Part shown: piece by piece, positions 1-8,196 of the stretch
How positions within the stretch are numbered: the stretch's first letter is position 1
Layout of the letters: every line of letters starts with the position of its first letter
NCBI RefSeq assembly: GCF_900046455.1
Contig: NZ_FCOT01000012.1
Span: 668,017 to 732,016 of the forward strand
From: Cellulomonas timonensis
GTDB lineage: Bacteria > Actinomycetota > Actinomycetes > Actinomycetales > Cellulomonadaceae
Length of the DNA stretch: 64,000 nucleotides
Direction: 5' to 3'
The notes under the pieces: model-generated
Database searches by the model: none
Told to the model about the DNA's origin: nothing
What the model saw: only the letters and a program-made list of their open reading frames with translations
Program-made: the position numbers and the translations under genes

Positions 1-1
1 C

Positions 2-1306
2 CTCGGCGTGACGCAGCGCAGCGCGCGGGTCGCCGAGCAGCTCCGACCGCAGGACGGCCTGTACGGCGTGCTGTCGAAGGGCGCCGAGAGCACGTCGCTG
101 CGGGTGATCGGGTCGTTGCGCGAGGTCGCGTTCCCGGGCGACGAGACGGACGCGGTGCTGCAGCGCATCGCCGCCCCCACCACGCGCATCGTGTCCCTGA
201 CGGTGACGGAGAAGGGCTACCGCCGCACCGCCACAGGCTCCCCGGACCTGGCCGACCCGGGCGTCGCCTCCGATGTGGCGGCGCTGCGCGCCGAGCTCGA
301 GGGCACGGCCTCCGGGTCGGTGACGCCCTCCCGCACGCCCATCGGACTGCTCGTGCGAGGGATCGCTCTCCGGCGTTCTCGCTCCGAGGCGCCGCTCACC
401 GTCGTGTGCTGCGACAACATGGTCGACAACGGCGCCACGGTGCGCGCGCTGGTGCTCGCGACGGCCGCCGCCGCGGGGCCGCGCGGCGAGTCGCTCGCGG
501 CCTGGATCGACGGCGCCGTGCGCTTCCCGGCCAGCATGGTCGACCGCATCGTGCCGGCCACGAGCCCCGCGCACCGGGTGGAGGCCGCGGCGCTGCTCGG
601 ACTCGACGACGAGGGCCTGGTGGTGGGCGAGCCGTTCTCCCAATGGGTGGTGCAGGACGACTTCGCCGGGCCGCGCCCCCGCTGGGAGCTGGCCGGCGCC
701 ACGCTCACCGACGACGTCGCGCCGTATGAGCGCATGAAGCTGCGGATGCTCAACGGCACACACTCGACGCTCGCGTACCTCGGCCAGCTCCGCGGCCACC
801 GCACCATCGCCGAGGCTGTCGCCGACCCGGAGATCGAGGCGCTGGCACGCGCGCTCGTCGACGAGGACGTGATCCCGACGCTGTCCGCGCCGGACGGCCT
901 GGACCTGGCCGCCTACCGGGAGTCCGTGCTCGAGCGGTTCGCGAACCCGAACACCGGGCACACCACCCTCCAGGTGGCCATGGACGGCTCGCAGAAGCTG
1001 CCGATCCGGCTGCTGGGCACCGTCGCCGATCGGCTCGCCGCCGGCGTCGTGCCCCAGGCCGCCGCGCGCGCGCTCGCCGCGTGGGCGGTGTTCGTCGGCC
1101 GGTCCGCCGACGGCGAGACGCCGCTCGACGACCCGCTCGCCGACGTGCTGCGCGCCGCCGCGTCGGGCGCCCCGGACGGGCTGGCCGACCGGCTGCTCGA
1201 CCTCGCCCAGATCTTCCCCGCCGAGGTCGCGGGCTCGGAGGCCTTCCGCGCCGAGGTGCGCTCGGGCGTGCGGGACCTGCGACAGGGACTCGTCCCCACG
1301 CGCTGA
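2..1306 (+). CDS. Mannitol dehydrogenase family oxidoreductase (5' truncated by window edge)
   Basis: Long-chain polyol dehydrogenase of the mannitol 2-dehydrogenase/fructuronate reductase (MtlK/UxuB) family, which interconverts a keto-sugar or keto-acid and the corresponding polyol or aldonate with NAD(H). The reading frame is open to the first base and begins in the family's N-terminal RSxxVxxxLxPQDGLY region, so the true start lies upstream. Family marks are the CDNMVDNG segment and the catalytic KLRMLNGTH motif (K-x4-N-x2-H). About 434 residues of the usual 480-500 are visible. The uronate isomerase nearby favours a fructuronate/tagaturonate-type substrate, but sequence alone does not separate this from mannitol. 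About 97 bp separate it from the next co-directional gene, which has its own promoter and operator. Confidence 0.88.
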   Translation, partial: LGVTQRSARVAEQLRPQDGLYGVLSKGAESTSLRVIGSLREVAFPGDETDAVLQRIAAPTTRIVSLTVTEKGYRRTATGSPDLADPGVASDVAALRAELEGTASGSVTPSRTPIGLLVRGIALRRSRSEAPLTVVCCDNMVDNGATVRALVLATAAAAGPRGESLAAWIDGAVRFPASMVDRIVPATSPAHRVEAAALLGLDDEGLVVGEPFSQWVVQDDFAGPRPRWELAGATLTDDVAPYERMKLRMLNGTHSTLAYLGQLRGHRTIAEAVADPEIEALARALVDEDVIPTLSAPDGLDLAAYRESVLERFANPNTGHTTLQVAMDGSQKLPIRLLGTVADRLAAGVVPQAAARALAAWAVFVGRSADGETPLDDPLADVLRAAASGAPDGLADRLLDLAQIFPAEVAGSEAFRAEVRSGVRDLRQGLVPTR

Positions 1307-1327
1307 CCTCTCCACCGCATGGGGTCC

Positions 1328-1357
1328 TTGACGTCTGTCTGCGCTCACGCCTACGCT
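1328..1357 (+). promoter_or_regulatory. Probable promoter of the Gfo/Idh-epimerase operon
   Basis: A TTGACG box at 1328-1333 is followed by 18 bases and TACGCT at 1352-1357, a good match to an actinobacterial housekeeping promoter. It abuts the LacI-type operator at 1358-1371 and lies 46 bases before the ATG at 1404. The geometry suggests repression by blocking initiation. Confidence 0.5.
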
Positions 1358-1371
1358 GGAAAGCGCATTCC
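1358..1371. promoter_or_regulatory. LacI-type operator, site 1
   Basis: GGAAAGCGCATTCC is an inverted repeat (GGAA-N6-TTCC) around a central GCGC, the hallmark of LacI-family sugar-regulator operators. It sits directly downstream of the probable -10 box. It differs at only two of 14 positions from the site at 8112-8125, which suggests one regulator for both units. No LacI-family repressor gene is in the window. Confidence 0.55.
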
Positions 1372-1403
1372 CAACCCGCCATCGACCTGCCCTCGGAGAG
1401 ACC

Positions 1404-2564
1404 ATGACGTCCCGCACGCTGCGCATCGCGATGAACGGCATCACCGGGCGGATGGGATACCGCCAGCACCTGGTCCGCTCGATCCTCCCCCTGCGCGACT
1501 CCGGCCTCGAGCTCGCCGACGGCACCCGGGTGCAGATCGAGCCCATCCTGGTGGGCCGCAACGAGGCCAAGGTGCGGGAGATCGCCGAGCAGCACGGCGT
1601 CGAGCAGTGGACCACCGACGTCGACGCCGTGCTGTCCGACCCGGGCATCGACGTCTACTTCGACGCGCAAGTCACCTCGCGCCGGGCCGCCGCGCTCACC
1701 TCGGCGATCAAGGCCGGCAAGCACATCTACACCGAGAAGCCCACCGCCGAGACCCTCGACCAGGCTGTCGAGCTCGCGCGCCTCGCGCGGGACGCCGGCG
1801 TGACCGCGGGCGTCGTCCACGACAAGCTCTACCTGCCCGGCCTGGTCAAGTTGCGCCGGCTCGTGGACGAGGGATTCTTCGGCCGGATCCTGTCGCTGCG
1901 CGGCGAGTTCGGCTACTGGGTGTTCGAGGGCGACGTGCAGCCCGCGCAGCGCCCCAGCTGGAACTACCGCGCCCAGGACGGCGGCGGCATGACCGTCGAC
2001 ATGTTCTGCCACTGGAACTACGTGCTCGAAGGCCTGCTGGGCCCCGTGCGGTCCGTGACCGCCAAGGCCGTCACCCACATCCCCACCCGCTGGGACGAGC
2101 AGGGCCAGGAGTACCAGGCCACCGCCGACGACGCCGCCTACGGCATCTTCGAGGTCGACGGCCCGGCGGGCGAGCCCGTCATCGCGCAGATCAACTCCTC
2201 GTGGGCGGTGCGCGTCTACCGCGACGAGCTCGTGGAGTTCCAGGTGGACGGCACCCACGGCTCAGCCGTCGCCGGGCTCAACCGCTGCGTCGCCCAGCAG
2301 CGCGCGCACACCCCCAAGCCCGTGTGGAACCCCGACCTGCCGGTCACCGAGTCCTTCCGCGACCAGTGGCAGGACGTCCCCGCCAACGGCGACCTCGACA
2401 ACGGCTTCAAGGCGCAGTGGGAGGAGTTCCTGCGCGACGCCGTCGCCGGGCGCGAGCACCGCTTCGGGCTGCTCTCCGCGGCGCGCGGCGTGCAGCTCGC
2501 CGAGCTGGGCCTGCAATCCTCCGCCGAGGGGCGCCGCCTCGACATCCCCGAGATCACGCTGTGA
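1404..2564 (+). CDS. Gfo/Idh/MocA family NAD(P)-dependent oxidoreductase
   Basis: 386-residue sugar dehydrogenase-like enzyme. The N-terminal Rossmann fold shows MNGITGRMGYRQH where the dinucleotide-binding loop is expected. The EKP motif (IYTEKPTAE, about residue 112) carries the lysine typical of this family. The C-terminal substrate domain includes GGGMTVDMFCHWNYVLEGLLG, with the conserved aspartate and histidine region. It probably oxidises or reduces a cyclic sugar, inositol or uronate derivative; the substrate is unknown. A GGAGAG ribosome site precedes the ATG. Its stop overlaps the GTG of the downstream epimerase, so the two are translationally coupled. A strong operator and promoter lie just upstream. 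Confidence 0.88.
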   Translation: MTSRTLRIAMNGITGRMGYRQHLVRSILPLRDSGLELADGTRVQIEPILVGRNEAKVREIAEQHGVEQWTTDVDAVLSDPGIDVYFDAQVTSRRAAALTSAIKAGKHIYTEKPTAETLDQAVELARLARDAGVTAGVVHDKLYLPGLVKLRRLVDEGFFGRILSLRGEFGYWVFEGDVQPAQRPSWNYRAQDGGGMTVDMFCHWNYVLEGLLGPVRSVTAKAVTHIPTRWDEQGQEYQATADDAAYGIFEVDGPAGEPVIAQINSSWAVRVYRDELVEFQVDGTHGSAVAGLNRCVAQQRAHTPKPVWNPDLPVTESFRDQWQDVPANGDLDNGFKAQWEEFLRDAVAGREHRFGLLSAARGVQLAELGLQSSAEGRRLDIPEITL

Positions 2565-3490
2565 CCGGGCCCTCCGCCTCCGCCGGACCGCTCGCCCGGC
2601 TCTCGCTGAACACCGCGACCACCAAGGCGTGGACCCTGCAGGAGGCGCTCGACGGCGCCGCACGCGGCGGGCTGGGCGCGGTCGGCCTGTGGCGTGACCG
2701 AGTCCACGAGGTCGGAGTGGACAAGGCCGCGCGACTCGTCGAGGCCGCCGGGCTGCGCGTGTCGTCGCTGTGCCGGGGCGGCTTCCTCACCGCCGCCGAC
2801 GACGCCGGGATCGCCGCCGCCCTGGCCGACAACCGCGCCGCGATCGTCGAGGCCGCGACCCTGGGAACCCGCGAGCTGGTGCTCGTCGTCGGCGGGCTGC
2901 CCGCGTCCAGCGCCCCCGGCGGCCCCGCTCTGCCCTACCCAGCCGCCGGCGCCGCCGCCCCGGATCCCGACCCCACGCGGGACGTCGTCGCCGCCCGCGC
3001 CCGCGTCGCAGACCGCATCGCCGACCTCGTCCCCTACGCCGCCGAGCACGACGTGCGCCTCGTCCTGGAGCCGCTGCACCCCGTCCTCGCCGCCGATCGC
3101 GCGGTCATCTCCACCCTCGGCCAGGCCCTCGACCTCGCGGCGCCGTTCCCCGCCCAGCCGGTGGGCGTCGTCGTCGACACCTCCCACGTGTGGTGGGACC
3201 CGGACCTCGAGCGGCAGATCGCGCGCGCCGGGGCCGAGGGCCGCCTCGCGGCCTTCCAGGTCTCCGACTGGACCCTCCCTCTCGCCGCCGACGCGCTGCT
3301 CTCCCGCGGGCACGTCGGCGACGGCCACATCGACTTCGCGACGATCACCCGGTGGGTCGCCGCCACGGGATATGCCGGCGACATCGAGGTCGAGATCTTC
3401 CACCAGGGCATCTGGGACACCCCTGGAGACCAGACGGTCGCGACGCTCGCGGAGCGCTACCTCCGCCACGTCCTCCCCCACCTGGGCTGA
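2561..3490 (+). CDS. Sugar phosphate isomerase/epimerase (xylose isomerase-like TIM barrel)
   Basis: 309-residue AP endonuclease 2/xylose isomerase-like protein of the IolE/IolI type. Visible features are the N-terminal LSLNTATTKAWTL strand, a metal-ligand Glu in LVLEPLHP, the VVVDTSHVWWDP strand with Asp-Thr-Ser-His, VGDGHIDF, and the C-terminal EVEIFHQG strand with a metal-binding Glu. These fit an isomerase or epimerase acting on a keto-sugar with a divalent metal. The GTG start overlaps the preceding stop by 4 bases (GTGA), which fixes the start and implies co-translation. It is convergent with uxaC across a bidirectional hairpin. Confidence 0.87.
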   Translation: MTGPSASAGPLARLSLNTATTKAWTLQEALDGAARGGLGAVGLWRDRVHEVGVDKAARLVEAAGLRVSSLCRGGFLTAADDAGIAAALADNRAAIVEAATLGTRELVLVVGGLPASSAPGGPALPYPAAGAAAPDPDPTRDVVAARARVADRIADLVPYAAEHDVRLVLEPLHPVLAADRAVISTLGQALDLAAPFPAQPVGVVVDTSHVWWDPDLERQIARAGAEGRLAAFQVSDWTLPLAADALLSRGHVGDGHIDFATITRWVAATGYAGDIEVEIFHQGIWDTPGDQTVATLAERYLRHVLPHLG

Positions 3491-3531
3491 CCCCCTCGAC
3501 GCGCGGGACCCTTCCCCACCTGCGCGAACAC

Positions 3532-3571
3532 CCTGCCGCAGCCGTCACCCGAGGGGGATGGCTGCGGCAGG
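3532..3571. terminator. Bidirectional hairpin terminator
   Basis: A perfect 12-bp inverted repeat (CCTGCCGCAGCC at 3532-3543 and its complement at 3560-3571) with a 16-base loop lies between the convergent epimerase and uronate isomerase genes. Confidence 0.7.
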
Positions 3572-3576
3572 ACCTG

Positions 3577-5007
3577 TCAGGGCCGCGCCGCGTACGACGC
3601 GCGGGGTAGCTCGTAGGCGAGGTCCACCGCCGTCTCGAGGGCCTCGTCCAGGTCGAGCCGGTGCTCGGCGACGAGCCGGGCCAGGTAGCCGGCGTCGACG
3701 CGGCGGGCCAGGTCGTGGCGGGCGGGGATCGACGCGAAGGCGCGGGTGTCGTCGACGAAACCGGTGGTGTTGTAGAAGCCGGCGGTCTCGGTGGCGGCGT
3801 CGCGGAATCGGCGCATCCCGTCGGGGCTGTCGAGGAACCACCACGGGGCGCCGAGCCGCACGGCGGGGTACACGCCGGCCAAGGGCGCCAGCTCGCGTGA
3901 GTAGACCGTCTCGTCGATGGTGAACAGCACGAGCCGCAGGCCGGGGTGGCGGCCGAACGCCTCGAGCAGGGGGCGCAGGGCGCGCGTGTACTCGACCTGC
4001 ACCGGGATGTCGAAGCCGGTGTCGGGCCCGAAGACGCGGGCGATGTGGGGGTCGTGGTCGCGGAGCACGCCGGGGTGGAGTTGCATCACCAGGCCGTCCT
4101 CGCTGGACATGCGCGCCATCTCGTAGAGCATGTGGCCGCTGAACGCGTCCGCCTCGGCGGTGGTGGCCTCTCCGCGCAGCGCGGCGGCGAAGATCCGGCG
4201 CGCGTCGTCGAGGGGCAGCGGTGTGGTGTCGGCGGAGAGGTGGCCGTGGTCGGTGGCCCGCGCACCGGCGGCGACGAACACGGCCCGGCGCTGCTCCAGG
4301 GCGGTGAGGTACGCGTCGTACCCCTGGACGTCGATCCCGCTGACCCGGGCCAGCTCCGTGATGGCGGGACGCCAGCCGGGCCGGTCGAGGTGGACGAGCG
4401 CGTCGGGCCGGAACGTGGGCACCACCTTCTCGCCCCAGCCCTGCGCCGCGAGGGAGGCGTGGTGGGCCAGGTCGTCGGTGGCGGCGTCAGTGGTGGCCAG
4501 CGTCTCGATGCGGAACCTGTCGAACAGCGCGCGGGGTCGGAACTCGGGGCGGGCGAGGGCGTCGAGCAGGTGGTCGTAGAGGGCGTCGGCGGACTTCGCC
4601 GACGGCCGGGTGGTCACGCCGAAGACCTCGACCAGCTCATGCTCGAGCCAGTAGCGCGTGGGGGTGCCGCGGAACAGGTGCCAGTTCGACGCGAACCGCC
4701 GCCAGATCTCGCGGTGGTCCTGCTCGACGTCCAGACCTCCGGCGCCGTCCAGCGTCGGGACGCCGAGGTCGTGGTTGCCCATGCCCTGCGAGACGAGCAT
4801 CCGCACCAGGTAGTGGTCGGGGATGACGAACAGCTCGGCGGGGTCCCCGAACGGCTGGTCATCGTCGAGCACGCGCGCCTCGACGTGGCCGTGCATCGAG
4901 ACGATGGGCAGGCCAGCCGTCTGGGCGTAGACCTGCCGCGCGATGCGGCGCACGCCGGGGTCGGCGGGCAGCGCGCGGTCGGGATGCAGTGCCCACGGCT
5001 CAGTCAT
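3577..5007 (-). CDS. uxaC: Uronate (glucuronate) isomerase
   Basis: 476-residue amidohydrolase-fold isomerase that converts D-glucuronate to D-fructuronate (and galacturonate to tagaturonate). Family signatures are the N-terminal MHGHVEARVLDDDQPF with the metal-ligand HxH, DHYLVRML, YWLEHELVEVFGV, MQLHPGVLRDHDP and the C-terminal PWWFLDSPDGMRRFRD, then GFVDDTRAFASIPARHDLARRV. The length matches the usual 465-475 residues. It is the third gene of an apparent SDR-flavoprotein-uxaC operon, 33 bp behind the flavoprotein. With the mannitol-dehydrogenase-family enzyme at the left edge this gives two consecutive steps of hexuronate breakdown. Confidence 0.93.
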   Translation of the reverse strand: MTEPWALHPDRALPADPGVRRIARQVYAQTAGLPIVSMHGHVEARVLDDDQPFGDPAELFVIPDHYLVRMLVSQGMGNHDLGVPTLDGAGGLDVEQDHREIWRRFASNWHLFRGTPTRYWLEHELVEVFGVTTRPSAKSADALYDHLLDALARPEFRPRALFDRFRIETLATTDAATDDLAHHASLAAQGWGEKVVPTFRPDALVHLDRPGWRPAITELARVSGIDVQGYDAYLTALEQRRAVFVAAGARATDHGHLSADTTPLPLDDARRIFAAALRGEATTAEADAFSGHMLYEMARMSSEDGLVMQLHPGVLRDHDPHIARVFGPDTGFDIPVQVEYTRALRPLLEAFGRHPGLRLVLFTIDETVYSRELAPLAGVYPAVRLGAPWWFLDSPDGMRRFRDAATETAGFYNTTGFVDDTRAFASIPARHDLARRVDAGYLARLVAEHRLDLDEALETAVDLAYELPRASYAARP

Positions 5008-5040
5008 GCGTGTCTCCCTCTGCTCCGCCGGGGCGGACTC

Positions 5041-7215
5041 TCAGTAGATGTTCTTGTGCTCTCGGTAGTCACGCCACACGTTCTCGAAGAAGTCGTCGTC
5101 CTCGGGGATCGGCCGCACGGGGCGCCAGCGGAACAGCGCATGCCCGGCCGGGTCCTTGGGCTCCCGCTCGACGCCGCCGGGCGCCCACGGCGCCGAGCCT
5201 GCCGGTCCCGCATCGTCGGGCACGGTGTCCCCCGGCGGACGCCACGCCGCCTCCTGCACCTCGCCGTCCAGCGCGCCGCCGTCGAGCCGGAACCGGAACA
5301 CGTCCGGCAGGTCCAGCTCGCGCTCGGCATCCGGCCCATGCCCGACGCGCGGCAGCGTCCCGGCGGCGTCCGTGTACAGCACGGACCCGCGTGAGCGGCC
5401 CCCATGCGCGAGGTAGTCGGCCATCGCCGACAGGTACACGTAGGCGGTGGTGAGGATGTCCCGCACCAGGAACGTGCGGTTCACGGCGCGCCGTGAACCG
5501 GCGTCGGCGGCGACCAGGTCCTCGTAGCCGGACAGCCACTCGTGCACCTGGACGAGCGCCTCGTGGATCGACTCGGCCGAGCGGACAGGACCGGCCTTGG
5601 CGCTCATCAGCTCGCCGACGGCGCGAAGCAGCTCACCGGTGTTGTCGGGCACGCCAGCGGCGGTGCGGGCGGTGGCGCGTTCGACGAGCCCGCGCGCCGC
5701 AGACAGCACCGGCGCGGCGACGGCGGCGAACTCGTCGACGTCGAGGGGCGCGTGATCGCGCGTGGCGGCGATGAACTGGGCCGCCCGGGTGGCCCCGACC
5801 TGCCCGCTGTTGAGCGCCGCGCCGCCCGGCCGGTACACGCCGTGCGCGCCACCGGCCTCGCCGACGGGGAAGAACCCGGTGACGTTGGACTGCCACCACG
5901 CGTCGACCAGCAGGCCGCCGTTGTTGTGCTGCGCGCACACGTCCACCTCGAGCAGCTCGCGCTCCAGGTCCACGTACGGGTTCTTGTGCAGGTAGAACTC
6001 GTAGGCCGGGGCGTTCATCCGGCGCAGTCGCTCGATGGGGGTGCCGAACAGGACGCCCGCGCGGTCCAGGTAGTCGAAGGCCTCGGGGGACAGCGCCGAC
6101 GCGTCAAGCTCGGCGCGCACCGGGTTGCGACGGAAGTCGAGGAACACCCGGCGGCCGCGCAGCACCGTCTCCTGGTAGACGAGCAGGTCGATGAGGGACG
6201 AGCCGTCGAGCGCCTTACGGATGTCGAAGGGCCACTGGTAGCCCTTGAGGAAGATCAGCGAGAGCTGGCGCCCGTAGTCGGGGATCGCGTCGCTGAGGAA
6301 CTCGCGCTCGTCGCCGCCATCGGCGTCGGTGGACACGAAGCGCGGCAGCACCTGCATGTACGTGCCGGACACGTTCCAGCGGGGCTTGGTCGAGGCCAGC
6401 CCGAACTGCCATTCGGTGAGGTTCTTGCCGTGCACCCCCGCCCGGTAGGCGGCCCCGGATGCCCCCCATTGGCCGTTGGGGAACACCCGGGTCGCGTACA
6501 GGCCGGCGGGGCCGCCGGTGGCGTAGACGAGGTTGGCGCAGCGGAACAGCAGGAACGGCGACTCGGCGCCGTCATGCGGCACGTCGGTGCGCAGCACCAG
6601 CAGCCCGGCGACCTCGGGCCCGTCGGCGCCGGGCCGGGTGAGCACGTCCACCACGCGGCAGTCGTCGAAGACGCGGGTGCCGTTGCGGGCGACCTTCTTC
6701 TCGAGCTGCTCCACCATGCTGCGCGACGTGTACGGCCCCACCGACGTGGCGCGTCGGCGGGGGTCGTGGTCCGTCTTGTAGCCGATGAACTCGCCGTAGC
6801 GGTTCTGCGGGAAGGGCACGCCCAGCTCGCACAGCCGCAGGAATCCGCGCGCCGAGAGCGCCGCCTCGGCGAGCGCGTTGTCCCCGTCCATGGCGCCGCC
6901 GGAGTGCAGCGTCTGGGCCATCTCCCGCACGGAGTCCCCGTCGCCGCCGGAGAGCGTCATCTTGTAGTAGGTCTGCTTGTCCGAGCCCGCATTGCGCGAC
7001 GCTCCGGCGCCGATCTTGTCGGCCACCATCACCAGGTCCGCCTGCCCGAACTCCCAGAGCCGGTCGGCGGCGCAGAACCCCGCGGAGCCGGTGCCCACCA
7101 CCACGGTGTTCGCGGTGACGACCGGCACGTCGTGGCCGCCGATCCGCACCGTCTGCGGCGCGTGGTCCTGCGGCTCGTGCGCGTGGGGCTGGGCGTGGGG
7201 GGCGTCGTGGCTCAT
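5041..7215 (-). CDS. FAD-dependent oxidoreductase, fumarate reductase/succinate dehydrogenase flavoprotein-like
   Basis: 724-residue flavoprotein. The N-terminal Rossmann motif VVVGTGSAGFCAADRL (about residues 29-44) binds FAD. GASRNAGSDKQTYYKM corresponds to the loop after the second FAD strand. A second FAD-binding region is GGLLVDAWWQSNVTGFFPVGEAGGAHGVYRPGG spread over the middle of the protein, as in FAD_binding_2 enzymes. The substrate is unknown; context suggests a sugar-acid or aldonate. The start was chosen because an AGGAGG ribosome site sits 6 bases before ATG 7215, giving an N-terminus MSHDAPHAQ rich in His and Pro. It lies 16 bp after the SDR and 33 bp before uxaC. Confidence 0.82.
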   Translation of the reverse strand: MSHDAPHAQPHAHEPQDHAPQTVRIGGHDVPVVTANTVVVGTGSAGFCAADRLWEFGQADLVMVADKIGAGASRNAGSDKQTYYKMTLSGGDGDSVREMAQTLHSGGAMDGDNALAEAALSARGFLRLCELGVPFPQNRYGEFIGYKTDHDPRRRATSVGPYTSRSMVEQLEKKVARNGTRVFDDCRVVDVLTRPGADGPEVAGLLVLRTDVPHDGAESPFLLFRCANLVYATGGPAGLYATRVFPNGQWGASGAAYRAGVHGKNLTEWQFGLASTKPRWNVSGTYMQVLPRFVSTDADGGDEREFLSDAIPDYGRQLSLIFLKGYQWPFDIRKALDGSSLIDLLVYQETVLRGRRVFLDFRRNPVRAELDASALSPEAFDYLDRAGVLFGTPIERLRRMNAPAYEFYLHKNPYVDLERELLEVDVCAQHNNGGLLVDAWWQSNVTGFFPVGEAGGAHGVYRPGGAALNSGQVGATRAAQFIAATRDHAPLDVDEFAAVAAPVLSAARGLVERATARTAAGVPDNTGELLRAVGELMSAKAGPVRSAESIHEALVQVHEWLSGYEDLVAADAGSRRAVNRTFLVRDILTTAYVYLSAMADYLAHGGRSRGSVLYTDAAGTLPRVGHGPDAERELDLPDVFRFRLDGGALDGEVQEAAWRPPGDTVPDDAGPAGSAPWAPGGVEREPKDPAGHALFRWRPVRPIPEDDDFFENVWRDYREHKNIY

Positions 7216-7231
7216 GGCGGTCCTCCTGGGC

Positions 7232-8017
7232 TCAGAGCGTGGGGATGTGCATGCCGCCGTCGACGTGGAAGACCTCACCCGTCGAGTAGGGCGTCTGGCC
7301 CGCGGCGAGCAGGGCGACGGCGCCGGCGACGTCGGCGGGCCTGCCCCAGCGGGCGATGGGGGCCAGGCCGCCGGCGAGCAGCGCGTCGTACTTGGCGGTG
7401 ACCCCGGCCGTCATGTCGGTGGCGACGACGCCGGGCCGCACCTCGTAGACGACGATGCCCTCGGGCGCGAGCCGCACCGCGAAGAGCTGGGTGGCCATCG
7501 CGACGCCCGCCTTGGACACGCAGTACTCGCCGCGGTTGGTGGAGACGGCCGACGCGGAGATCGAGGACATGTTGATGACCGTCGCGACGGGGCGGCCGGT
7601 GAGGTCGACGTCCGTGCCGCGCAGTGCGATGACGCGGTTGGCGAACGCCTGGGTGAGGAAGTACGGGCCGCGCAGGTTGATGCCGAGCACCCGGTCGAAG
7701 CTCTCGGGGGTGGCGCTGAGCAGGTCCGCGCGCTCCAGGGGCGCGACGCCGGCGTTGTTGACCAGCACGTCCAGCCGTCCCCAAGCGTCGACGGCGTCGT
7801 CGAGGTACCGGGCGTGGTCGTCCGGGTCGGCCACGGAGCCGCGCACGTAGCGGACGGCCTTGTCGTCCTGGGCGTGGGCGCGCAGCTCGTCGAGCAGCTC
7901 GGCGGGCTCCTCGCGGGTGGCGAGGATGGAGACGGCGTACCCGTCGGCCAGCAGGCGTTGCGTGATGCCGAGCCCGATGCCCCGGTTGCCCCCCGTGACC
8001 AGTGCGACCGGCCGCAT
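7232..8017 (-). CDS. SDR family oxidoreductase (3-ketoacyl-ACP reductase/sugar dehydrogenase type)
   Basis: 261-residue classical short-chain dehydrogenase. The cofactor motif TGGNRGIGLG is at residues 8-17, followed by NNAG and the catalytic Ser in INMSSISAS with YCVSK. The C-terminus GEVFHVDGGMHIP is typical. The family reduces or oxidises small carbonyl or hydroxyl substrates with NAD(P). It is first in the operon with the flavoprotein and uxaC and probably acts on a sugar-acid intermediate, but the substrate is not determined. A LacI-type operator lies about 95 bases upstream of the ATG. Confidence 0.85.
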   Translation of the reverse strand: MRPVALVTGGNRGIGLGITQRLLADGYAVSILATREEPAELLDELRAHAQDDKAVRYVRGSVADPDDHARYLDDAVDAWGRLDVLVNNAGVAPLERADLLSATPESFDRVLGINLRGPYFLTQAFANRVIALRGTDVDLTGRPVATVINMSSISASAVSTNRGEYCVSKAGVAMATQLFAVRLAPEGIVVYEVRPGVVATDMTAGVTAKYDALLAGGLAPIARWGRPADVAGAVALLAAGQTPYSTGEVFHVDGGMHIPTL

Positions 8018-8111
8018 CGCCGCCCCTTCCGCTCAAGCACCGCGGGCCGAGGCCCTGCGGGGTGCGCGGCTGTGCGCACCACCGTGATCGTGCCACGTCG
8101 TCGACGGGTTG

Positions 8112-8125
8112 GGCAAGCGCTTTCC
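8112..8125. promoter_or_regulatory. LacI-type operator, site 2
   Basis: GGCAAGCGCTTTCC, an inverted repeat around AAGCGCTT with 12 of 14 positions symmetric. On the reverse strand a TTGCCC at its edge, 18 bases and CACGAT could be the -35/-10 of the SDR-flavoprotein-uxaC operon. Its near identity to the site at 1358-1371 suggests a shared regulator. Confidence 0.55.
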
Positions 8126-8196
8126 GATCCCGTCGAGCAGCACCCACCCGGGAGGGCGGAGGCGTCGTGGCAGGATCGGCGCATGTCAGAGGCCCG

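Noticed and set aside
3946-5394. Forward frame over uxaC
   Set aside because: It is the high-GC complement of uxaC and the flavoprotein end, with no domain and Val/Gly/Glu/Arg bias.
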